From Hexactinellida sp. DTS-2022 (Eukaryota; Porifera; Hexactinellida): a DNA stretch of 64,000 nt. Below, piece by piece: positions 10,833 through 19,017 of the stretch (position 1 is the first letter of the stretch; each line of letters starts with the position of its first letter). A model generated the notes under the pieces. That model saw nothing but the letters and a program-made list of their open reading frames with translations, did not search any database and was not told where the DNA came from. A program made the position numbers and the translations under genes. The DNA is taken from the NCBI GenBank assembly GCA_028753945.1, contig JAPNXP010000005.1:2356001-2420000 (forward strand), in the 5' to 3' direction.

Positions 10833-12404
10833 ATGGAATTTACAACAGATGAATACAAACACAGTTTCGGAAAAGTTTTACCACCTCTGACGGGAATAAA
10901 TATATTCAATCGAAGCTTAAGGGAAATTATATCTACCTCAAATGCGTGTTATTTAGGAATACTTGTAAAGGAACGCGCAAATTAAATCGCGATACAAATT
11001 TGATAATACCTCTGAAGGGACACAATCATGATGTCAATGAATACAAGGGAGAAGTATATAGTCTTAAGACAAAGTGTAAAACGCTTGCTAAAAATTTACA
11101 AACCACTCTCAGAAAAGTATTCGATGATGCTACAAGAGACAGCCCATTCGCATGTGAAATATCGTTTCCTCAATGTGAATTAACAATGTACCGTGCAAGA
11201 AAGACGGTGGAACCCAAAATACCATTGAACGCATCTGAGTTTGTTGATATGATACATACCACCATTTTTGGTAAATATTTAAAATTTAGTGTAACGAGTG
11301 GCGATCAAACTGGCGTTGTATTCTTTTCAGAACAAATGGCTGGATTTCTCTCAGAGATCACAAATATACAATTTGACGGTACATTTTACTGTACCCATAC
11401 AGTTTGCTCAATTATGGACCGTATTTGTATCGGTTGGAAGGCATAGTCTGCCAGCTATACATTGTTTAATGACCGGTAAAAGTCAAGATTTGTATCAAGC
11501 TGTGATAGACAAGATCTTTATTCCCCTCTTTCGACCATTGGCATCAATGTCAGATTGGGAGCCAGCAGCCCGGAATGCAATGAAAAAGCACTTCCTCAGT
11601 TGGAAATTTATGGGTGTTGGTTCCATTTCACACAAAGAATTTGGGCCAAAACACAAGAGGTCGGACTCGCTCAAGCTTTCAGAAATAGTCACGAAATCGA
11701 AAGTTACATAAAATAACTGATGGCTATTCCGTTTTACCCGCATCTCTGATAAATCCCACTTATGCTTATCTTCAGATACCAAGTTTGGGTAATTTTGATA
11801 TGATTAGACTACAAAAACTTAATAAATATTTCAAAAAAAGATGGAACCTGGGGAACTCTCAGTCTACAACCTCATTATTTCAACCAATAACGCAGCTGAG
11901 AGTTATCACTCTAAACTAAAGTCACTAATTCGTACCTGTCACCCTCGGATATGGACGTTTATGGCTACACTCAATCAAGTTATACAAGACACGGACAACG
12001 ACATTGGTCGGTTACAACTAGGCTTGGAGATTAGAAGACCAAGAAAAAAGAAAAATGTCCAGAATTTTGAACGTCGAAGGATAATAAGACAAAAAGTAAG
12101 CGACGGAGAATTTAATCCTTGGGAGTATCTTAAAGCCATCAGCCATACAATTGGCAGGATAAACACGAATGCCAATGTTCTCTCAAACGATTCGGAAGAT
12201 TCTGACGACGAGGATACTAACAGACCTGGAGAAGAAAATAAGTGTGTTGTATGCCTTGAATCCCGTAATGCTACCTGGATCTTTTTGCCCTGCAGGCATG
12301 CTAATTATTGTCCAGGATGCAGTCAAAGAATTCAGGATCTAGGACAATCATGCCCTACATGTCGATCAGAAATTCAGGACATGTTTCAAATATTTACCAA
12401 TTAA
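10833..12404 (+). pseudogene. MULE transposase with C-terminal RING finger, copy A
   Basis: It starts MEFTTDEYKH, shifts frame near 10880, then reads IYLKCVLFRNTCKG and GHNHDVNEY (FLYWCH-like zinc segment), MYRARKTVEPKIPL, and the catalytic parts: first Asp in IQFDGTF, second in SMSDWEPAARNA, third-site Glu in TNNAAESYHSK. The last 187 codons (11841-12404) are intact and end in a complete C3HC4 RING, spaced C-x2-C-x12-C-x-H-x3-C-x2-C-x10-C-x2-C (CVVC, CRHANYCPGC, CPTC), followed by FQIFTN. Frameshifts near 11390 and 11610 and stops near 11710-11840 disable the DDE domain. The RING is linked by an acidic Ser/Asp/Glu stretch. Confidence 0.85.
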
Positions 12405-12507
12405 CTTACTTACATTCTTCATTTCTATACTCTTTCCATTACATTAGCAATAAATATGCAAACGTACCTATATTTCTATTCAAATAGAGTAATCAATTCA
12501 GTGTATT

Positions 12508-12718
12508 ATAGTAGTATCCAAAATTATTCTAACAAGTGAAGGTGGTATCTAAAATTATTCTAACAAGTGAAGGTAGTATCTAAAATTATTCTAACAAGTG
12601 AAGATGGTATCTGAAATTATTCTAACAAGTGAAGGTGGTATCTAAAATTATTCTAACAAGTGAAAGCTCAGAAAATTCTAACAAATGAAAGCTCCAAAAT
12701 TCTAACAAATGAAGCGCC
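12508..12718. repeat. Right tandem-repeat terminal inverted repeat of copy A
   Basis: Inverse of the array at 8542-8820: units of about 31 bp with core TTCTAACAAGTGAAGGTGG, ending in the tip variants and GAAGCGCC. Only 8 bp separate it from the left tip of copy B. Confidence 0.85.
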
Positions 12719-12726
12719 AAGATTAT

Positions 12727-13035
12727 GGGGGAGTTGCATTTGTTAGAATTTTGAAGTTGTCATTTGTTAGAATTTACTTAACTGTCACTTGTTAGAATCG
12801 GTTTTTCAGTTTACTGTCACTTGTTAGAATGGTTTTTCAGTTTACTGTCACTTGTTAGAATGGTTTTTAGGTTACTGTCATTTGTTAGAATGTTTTTCAG
12901 TTTACTGTCACTTGTTAGAATGGTTTTTCAGGTTACTGTCACTTGTTAGAATGTTTTTTCAGTTTACTGTCACTTGTTAGAATGTTTTTTCAGTTTACTG
13001 TCACTTGTTAGAATGGTTTTTCAGGTTACTGTCTC
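12727..13035. repeat. Left tandem-repeat TIR of copy B
   Basis: About nine units of roughly 33 bp with core TGTCACTTGTTAGAATGGTT and a CAGTTTAC spacer. The outermost units are short variants with TGCATTTGTTAGAATTTTG. The ACTTGTTAGAAT core is shared with copy A, while the spacers differ. Confidence 0.9.
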
Positions 13036-13273
13036 AAGTTAAAAATTTAGAATACATGTAATTTCAATTTTCAACAGTTATTTCTTGATACTAATCACAC
13101 ATAATATTTTTATGATTAAAAATTCGGGATATTATATTTCATTAAATATTTAACTATTAGATTAGTAAAGATAAACGATAGCTTTAATGATATATCTGGA
13201 AGAACGTAATGCATGGATAAATGAAGATGTAATAAATATAAATCTCGAAACATCATAACATATTTAAATGTTG

Positions 13274-14868
13274 TCAACTAGTAAATATTTGAAAGCGCCT
13301 TTCGATTATAGAACGGCACACAGGACAAGGGTGTCCTAGCTCCTCAATTGTGTGGCTACATTCTGTACAGCAATTGGCATGTCTACAGGGCATGAAGATC
13401 CATGTTTCTGTACGAGGCGCAAGACAAATAATACATTTATTATTTTCTCCAGTTGGCTCAACATTTTCTTCGTCGGAATATTCTGATTCACTTGAAGAAA
13501 TAAATTCTTGCGATTTAATGTTGCCAATTGTATAGCTAATCGCTTTCAAGAATTCCATTGGGTTGTAATCTCCACAAGACAACTTCTGTTTGCAAGTATT
13601 CCTACGTTGCTCATTATTATTATCCTGTTTTTATCGTGGTCTACTGATTTCTCTGCCTATGCGTAAACGTCCTATATCATTGTCTGTATCCTGTATTATT
13701 TCATTCAGAGTTTCCATAAACGTCCATATCCTTGGATGGTTAGTTCTTACTATTGATTTAAGTTTAGAATGATAGCTTTCTGCTCCATTATTTGTAGCGA
13801 TGCTGATTTAATAAATAGAAAGTTCTTCAGGAGTTATTTGATTTATCCAACGTTTTTTGAAATAATTTTTTAGTTTTTCGAGATTTAATTTTTCAGTATT
13901 TTGTATAACTGGCATTAGAAGGAAATTGAAAGTGGGAATAATTAGGGGAGCTGGCAAAAACGGGATTGCCATTAGTTGTTTTATGTAAGCTTTTACTTCT
14001 GGATTATCTCCAAAACTTTGTATAAGTCCAAATTGTTGTCATTTAGCCCAAATTCTCTGGGTGTAGTGAAACCAGCATCCGTAAATTCTCGCTTGAGGGA
14101 ACACCAACTTAAAAGCATTTCTTGCTGCTGGTTCCCAATCTGACATACTCGCTAATGGCCGGAATTGAGGAATATTAGTACAAATACTCTCCAATACTGC
14201 TTGATATAGTTCCTGGCTCTTTGATGTCATTAAACAATGAACAGCTGGCATAGTATTTCTTCCCACAGATACAAATATGGTCCAGAGCTGAGAGAATTGA
14301 GTTGGAACGGTAAAGAATGTACCATCAAATTGAATATTGGTCACTTCATCCAAAAATGTCTGCATCTGCTCTGAATAAAAGATTACACCTGTTTGCTCAC
14401 TTCTCGTCACGCTATACTTGTAGTATTTCCCCAATGTTGTTGTTGGCAGCATAGCAACAATCTCGGGAGCAGAAAGCGGAATTTTCGGTTGTAACTTTCG
14501 TCTCGCTCGATAGAGGGATGACTCGCATTCTCTGAAGGAGATATCACATGCACAAAGATCATTTCTTGTAACATTATCAAAAACTCTTCTAAGGCTTGTT
14601 TGGGAATTCCTGGCCATAGTTTTGCATTTTGTTTTTAATAGATAAACTTCTGTTTGATACTTTTCGACATTATGATTATGCGAATTCAAAGGTATGATTA
14701 AATTGGTTTCATGATTAAGTTTACTTGAACCCTTACACCCACCCCTAAATAACACACATCGAAGGTACATAAAATTCCCCTTAATTTTGGATTTGATATA
14801 TTTATTACCATCTTGAGTTGTAAAAACTCTTCGAACGCCCGCTTGTATTCATTTGATGTGTACTCCAT
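13274..14868 (-). pseudogene. MULE transposase with C-terminal RING finger, copy B
   Basis: It starts MEYTSNEYKRAFEEF at 14868 and shifts frame near 14810. A 243-codon open stretch (14770-14039) then reads YLRCVLFRGGCKG, NSHNHNVEKY, LYRARRKLQPKIPL, the first Asp in IQFDGTFF, AVHCLMTSKSQELYQ, the second Asp in SMSDWEPAARNAF, and the MULE C-x2-H in YGCWFHYTQRIW. Stops interrupt at about 14039, 13812 and 13635; between them are NNGAESYHSKLKS (third-site Glu) and HPRIWTFMETL. The final 102 codons (13582-13274) hold an intact RING with the same spacing as copy A (CIIC, CRHANCCTEC, CPVC). The lesions differ from copy A, so the RING was part of the family before these copies decayed. Confidence 0.88.
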
Positions 14869-15081
14869 GATAATAATATTTGTAACAGGTAAAGTTAGTG
14901 AATATATACTACTATTTGGTAGTTCGTGTATACATTTCATACGTGAAGTGGCAGTCATGAACAGTATTCGTTATTAATAAAGAATCAGATTTCAGAAATG
15001 GGGGTGATTTAAATGGATTCTGACTAAAGAAAAAAATAATTGAGAATCCTTAAATATTTACCAATCTTAAAATGAAAAACT

Positions 15082-15405
15082 AATTATTCTAACAAGTGAC
15101 CGTAAACTGAAAAACCATTCTAACAAGTAACAGTGACCTGAAAAACCATTCTAACAAGTGACAGTAAACTGAAAAACCATTCTAACAAGTGACAGTAAAC
15201 TGAAAAAACATTCTAACAAGTGACAGTAAACTGAAAAAACATTCTAACAATTGACAGTAACCTGAAAAACCATTCTAACAAGTGACAGTAAACTGAAAAA
15301 CATTCTAACAAGTGACAGTAAACTGAAAAACCGATTCTAACAAGTGACAGTTAAGTAAATTCTAACAAATGACAACTTCAAAATTCTAACAAATGCAACT
15401 CCCCC
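15082..15405. repeat. Right tandem-repeat TIR of copy B
   Basis: Inverse of 12727-13035: about nine units with core ATTCTAACAAGTGACAGTAA and CTGAAAAACC spacers, ending in TGCAACTCCCCC. Confidence 0.9.
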
Positions 15406-16870
15406 TGCAACAGCTCTACTAATTCTGGCCAAGTCAATCATGGTGGCCGACACTTTTGAATCTGTTACTAGCTCACCTTTTACTTCTGCCTCAGTTCCAA
15501 GGGATACTAAAAATACCCAAGGCGAGCTTCACCCACAAACAATTAAGAACAGTACAAACTTCTGCTGTACTAATAATCAATGGCCTTCAAGTAATCCATG
15601 GTCCAGCAAAAATTTACTCAGTATAAGGCCTTATATAACGAAGTTCACGCCAGGCTTATTATTTGAATAAGGGATTCCATAAAACTTAGCCCCCTTGAGT
15701 GTTATGTGAGCCACATGGTGCCGAATCACTGTTAACTCTCGATAATATCAAAAAGCATGCTATAATATACAGTATGTATTACTGTAGACCATCCAATAAA
15801 GGTTCCTGATTACCCTTGCCACAATCAGGCTACCTATATTGAGAACCATTAAATTAGTAACTGAAGCCTCATTATATTTATCAATGACGGGAGAAGATGC
15901 AAGAAATGGGTTGATACTATCTACGATCACATCCCGAAAAAACATGCCTGTTTTTAATTCAAAACAAGATTAACATTGCAAAATTGAGAATTGTGTTGTA
16001 CGTAGATCAGTTTGATAAAAACACATGATTAATCAATATTATTGGAAAGTGGCAGAAAATGTTGGGGAGGTGACAGGTGCGATTTCAAGGTTCGTACAGA
16101 AAGGTACAAAAAATTCGGCTAATTTCAAACTATTATAGATAGAGTTTAACTTTAATTGGCACCGATAGCTAATAATGGACTTTCTATTCATAATAAATAC
16201 AACGACTCTACACATAGAAGCAAAGCTTCGTTTGGGTGGCATTTTGTAAAAGTAGGTTCTGTGACAAACGTCTTTCCAAATTTATCATATTCACATATGT
16301 ATCAGGATTACGTTTAGGGATGGAAGGATAAAAGGGCGCATATCTTCGATATCGTGAGCGTCAGTATTGATACATAGTTGCAAAATTGTCGAAACCGCCT
16401 TTTGCCTTAATAATAAATCGTTATCAGAAAGCCTAGATGATAGCATATTTTCTGCATGACAAAAATACTATGCATTCCTCTGGATAACTGGCCAGATAAC
16501 TTCCTCATTATTCAAGGGTATCTGTCTTGTGAGGATAAAGATAAGAAAAGGTTTTTAGGGTCACTTGTGCATAACGGATTATACTTTATTCTAAACCAGC
16601 CAGGTGCTTAGAAATTTAATATGAAATTACTATACCTGTTTGTCCGATGGTCGATTCACTTGTAGATATGGAGTATCGAAGTATTCTGTTCGCCAAAGTT
16701 AACCATCTTAAATAGTGAATGACACTTTCAAGTTTTGGATAAAATACCTGACTGGAATACTCGACGCACGGATCTGAGGGTGGCCCGGCCAAAATATGGA
16801 AGTGATCCGGCCAAAACTGAACCTTCTTTAATAATATTGTCACAGTAGATGAAATGGCCAACATGGCCGG
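15406..16870. other. Spacer with one dispersed inverted repeat
   Basis: No gene recognised; open frames are short and unlike known families. The stretch at about 15560-15650 (AATCAATGGCC, AAGTAATCCATGGT, AAGGCCTTATATAACGAAG) recurs inverted at about 53625-53695 and is probably an uncharacterised dispersed repeat. Confidence 0.4.
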
Positions 16871-16889
16871 ACCGCGTGCCATAGGCGTC

Positions 16890-16966
16890 GACCATTCCGG
16901 GGCGGGCGGGGCATGCCCCGGCATGAAAGAAGAATGCCGGGGCGGCTACTGTTCCGCCCCGGCATA
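16890..16966. repeat. GC-rich hairpin with GCCCCGGCAT arms
   Basis: In AT-rich surroundings, GCCCCGGCAT and ATGCCGGGGC face each other across a 9-base loop, and a further CCGCCCCGGCAT lies just downstream. A single related CGCCCCGGCATG is present at about 36757. No function recognised. Confidence 0.6.
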
Positions 16967-16984
16967 AATCTACCAAAATTCGGT

Positions 16985-17190
16985 GATTATTTGGTGGTGT
17001 TTCGTGACGAGTGTGAAGTTAGCAGCGAGAAATTGAGCACACTATAAGACACTATAAGTAATGAACCAACGGGTCAATCTAGATGCCATTTGGAATATAG
17101 CAATGCTAGCCTAGGTACTTTCAAAAAGAAAATCTGATCTGACACCTGGGAGGCATACAGTGACTTTGCAAAAAATGTATAATTTACCAA
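16985..17190. repeat. Dispersed repeat, inverted relative to 35985-36190
   Basis: About 200 bp with high similarity to the inverse of 35985-36190, including GAGTGTGAAGTTAGCAGCGAG, AAGTAATGAACCAACGGG and TCTGACACCTGGGAGGCATA. No coding. Family unknown. Confidence 0.75.
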
Positions 17191-17591
17191 AAAATGTATA
17201 ATTTAATTCTAAGAGTCTAAGATTATATATTCCATAACAACGACAGACTATGTGGGTATATTTCGTTCTGCAAGAATATTCTTGCATTATTAATATACTG
17301 ATGTATTTAATTCTAACGAGGCCTTCGGTCTCGGTCGCTTTGCGACGGTTCGGCGCTTCACACCTCAATTGACGACCGCTGCGCGGCCTGACTAAGCCTT
17401 GAAATTAATCGATTAGAATTATACATCTCTGTAGTGTATTAAATCATAAAGTCCCCATAATTAATAAGAAGGATTTAGCTTTGTATAACAAATGATATTT
17501 CGATGATATAATAAATAAATAAACAAACATACAATAATTGATTTAAGTGATTAAATTAAGATAATTAAGTTGATTAAATTTGATTAAATAA
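17191..17591. other. Non-coding stretch with GC-rich Cys/Gly-free hairpin region
   Basis: At 17310-17395 there is a GC-rich patch (GGCCTTCGGTCTCGGTCGC, TTTGCGACGG, GACCGCTGCGCGGCC) with hairpin potential. Its first part recurs, inverted, at about 38815-38855. The remainder is AT-rich with no feature. Confidence 0.4.
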
Positions 17592-17957
17592 TTATAATTT
17601 AAGAATTAATTCGAATTGCCAAAAGGCTCGGGCCTGGAGGTCCCGAGGCTTAGGGCGCCTTTCCTCCCTCCACCTCCTCCTGCGCCCTCCACCTCTGCCA
17701 CCTCCTCTGCCACCTCTGCCACCTCTGCCACCTCTGCCACCTCTGCCTCCTCTGCCACCCTGCGGGTCCTCCGGGTCCTGCGGGTTTTGCGGGTCTTGCG
17801 GGGGGTCCTCCGGGTTCTGCGGGGGGACCTCCGAGTGCTGCGGGTCTTGCGGATGTTGCGGGGGGTCCTCCGGATTCTGCGGGAGGTCCTCCGGGTCCTG
17901 CGGGTCTTGCGGGTCTTGCGGGGGGTCCTCCTCCCAGGTGAGATCTAAGTCATCCAT
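17592..17957 (-). CDS. Low-complexity ORF: Pro/Gln/Asp repeats then RGG tract, behind a Helitron-type promoter
   Basis: 121 codons: [11 protein letters not shown], then about 60 residues of degenerate [15 protein letters not shown] repeats, an acidic-to-basic switch, a (GGR)n tract of about 25 residues, RRRRW, and a short tail. RGG tracts often bind RNA or phase-separate, but this one is encoded by a short GC-rich minisatellite and could be a by-product. Its ATG is where the Helitron RepHel ATG would be: the upstream 170 bp match the Helitron promoter including the TATA box. I do not recognise a family. Alternatives are the N-terminus of a divergent Helitron-derived gene or a chance frame. 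Expression evidence is needed. Confidence 0.4.
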   Translation of the reverse strand: MDDLDLTWEEDPPQDPQDPQDPEDLPQNPEDPPQHPQDPQHSEVPPQNPEDPPQDPQNPQDPEDPQGGRGGRGGRGGRGGRGGRGGGRGGGRRRRWREERRPKPRDLQARAFWQFELILKL

Positions 17958-18126
17958 CTAATTCAAAATTAGTAAAAGAAATAAGTCAATGTAAAGAAAA
18001 ATTTTTTGGTTCCGATAAAAAAGTAAGTATTTATAGTCAGGCATACTAAAAGAAAAACATACAATGTAAAACATGCACAAATGATTGGTTTGATGAAATT
18101 ATTTCAATCAATCAGATTGCAGCCTC
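17958..18126 (-). promoter_or_regulatory. Helitron-type promoter upstream of the RGG ORF
   Basis: The TATAAATA box (18028-18035), AACCAATCATTTGTGC and the TGATTGATTG block are closely similar to the regions upstream of the two RepHel genes. Similarity stops abruptly at about 18126, so the Helitron 5' tip is absent. Confidence 0.65.
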
Positions 18127-18639
18127 AGGAAGACTGTATATTATGTATTCAAATAATTATAGGTTCGTTCCCTCAGGGCTATTCTATAATAGAACGGACA
18201 CACTTGGGACATGTCCTGTACCTTTCCCCGAGCCTACGCCTGAGCGCTAATTTGATCCGTCGTCTCGGGGGGCAGAAAACAATAAATATTGATATTGCTT
18301 TCTGCACTTCTTAGTAGCTCAATTAATGAAGTAACACTGGGATGAGTGGATCCTCTCACAATATACCTGTATACATATACTGTAATCATCACTATGCTGG
18401 GATAGCTTACATTGAAGGAAGCAAAGCTTCTAGCTGTCAATAAATACATATTGGACAGCTGCTCACCAATTGAGAATCACTCTTGGCATGATATGGGTAT
18501 CATTTGCCAAAAGTGCTCCATCCCTCAGCGGAATCACGCTTCATTCAGTAAGCAGTAAACTGCAACTGTTGACTAAGGTTATGTTGAATACAGTTAGTCA
18601 TGCCACGCCATTTTGAACAGCAGGGGGGATTTCGACGCT
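18127..18639. other. Spacer between the RGG promoter and the OTU fragment
   Basis: No convincing gene. On the minus strand a short frame (18449-18234) contains HPSVTSLIELLRSAESNIN, which could be a transposase C-terminal remnant; I cannot assign it. Confidence 0.3.
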
Positions 18640-18966
18640 GTTATTACTTCATTGTGATACTAAGTAAAACGGATCAAAGTGTTCAGCACCTACATGGTGG
18701 TCTATGCAATGATACACTATCCCCAATTTTTACCATTGTAGATTGGATCACATATCATTGGACTTGTTAGTAGACCATGGATATACACATGGTCTAGTCT
18801 CCACTTATTGCAATCACTATGGGTTGCAATAATGGAGACGACGTCTATGCCAGCTAAAGCTCCTAGCAGTCTTAATTCTACGTCAGTACCCCATGCATGA
18901 GGAGCGGAAATGCGTTGTACGTGCTCATGCAATTCCTCCCCAGAGTACAAACCTGATTTTCCATAA
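18640..18966 (-). pseudogene. OTU cysteine protease fragment (C-terminal half)
   Basis: It reads GLYSGEELHEHVQRI, then WGTDVELRLLGALAGIDVVSI, the hallmark middle of OTU deubiquitinase domains (W-G-x-E/D-x-E-L). After a frame change near 18720 the catalytic-His segment VGAEHFDP follows at about 18674-18688. The N-terminal half with the catalytic Cys (DGNC) is missing. Its coding begins within a few bases of the Helitron 3' end at 18969, and I could not find the missing half on the far side of the Helitron. Confidence 0.65.
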
Positions 18967-18968
18967 CA

Positions 18969-19000
18969 TTAGGAAAGTGTTGTGGACTCAACATGAATCT
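18969..19000 (-). terminator. Helitron 3' end: hairpin plus CTAA
   Basis: On the minus strand TGTTG-AGTCCA-CAACA, then CTTTC, then CTAA at the element edge, with host T following. In rolling-circle transposons this hairpin marks the end of transposition; it is not a transcription terminator call. Confidence 0.85.
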
Positions 19001-19017
19001 ACCAATCAGATTCTGCT

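Larger units (their letters stand above)
8542..12718 (+). mobile_element. MULE-RING transposon, copy A
   Basis: The left end starts GGGGGCGCTTCATTTG and the right end finishes CAAATGAAGCGCC. Both are followed inward by tandem repeats of about 31 bp with core CTTCACTTGTTAGAATAATT, inverted relative to each other (8551-8820 and 12508-12710). The transposase lies near the right end. About 1.9 kb between left array and gene holds Helitron-like ends and GC-rich hairpins, so other elements have probably inserted there. I could not assign a clean target-site duplication. Confidence 0.8.
12727..15405 (-). mobile_element. MULE-RING transposon, copy B (both ends present)
   Basis: A 2.68 kb element with matching tips GGGGGAGTTGCATTTG (left) and its inverse ending ACTCCCCC (right). 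Inward lie inverted tandem arrays (12770-13035 and 15082-15360). The transposase-RING gene is on the minus strand and fills the middle. This is the most compact and complete member, so it best defines the family: tip, array, transposase, RING. No target-site duplication was visible. Confidence 0.88.

Noticed and set aside
12718-12735. Target-site duplication for copies A and B
   Set aside because: The flanks (AAGATTAT, TTTATGGGG and TGCAACAGC) do not match well enough for a clear 8-9 bp duplication.
17616-17948. + strand Leu/Val/Arg-rich frame opposite the RGG ORF
   Set aside because: Mirror of a GC-rich minisatellite; no promoter on that strand, whereas the minus strand has the Helitron-type promoter.
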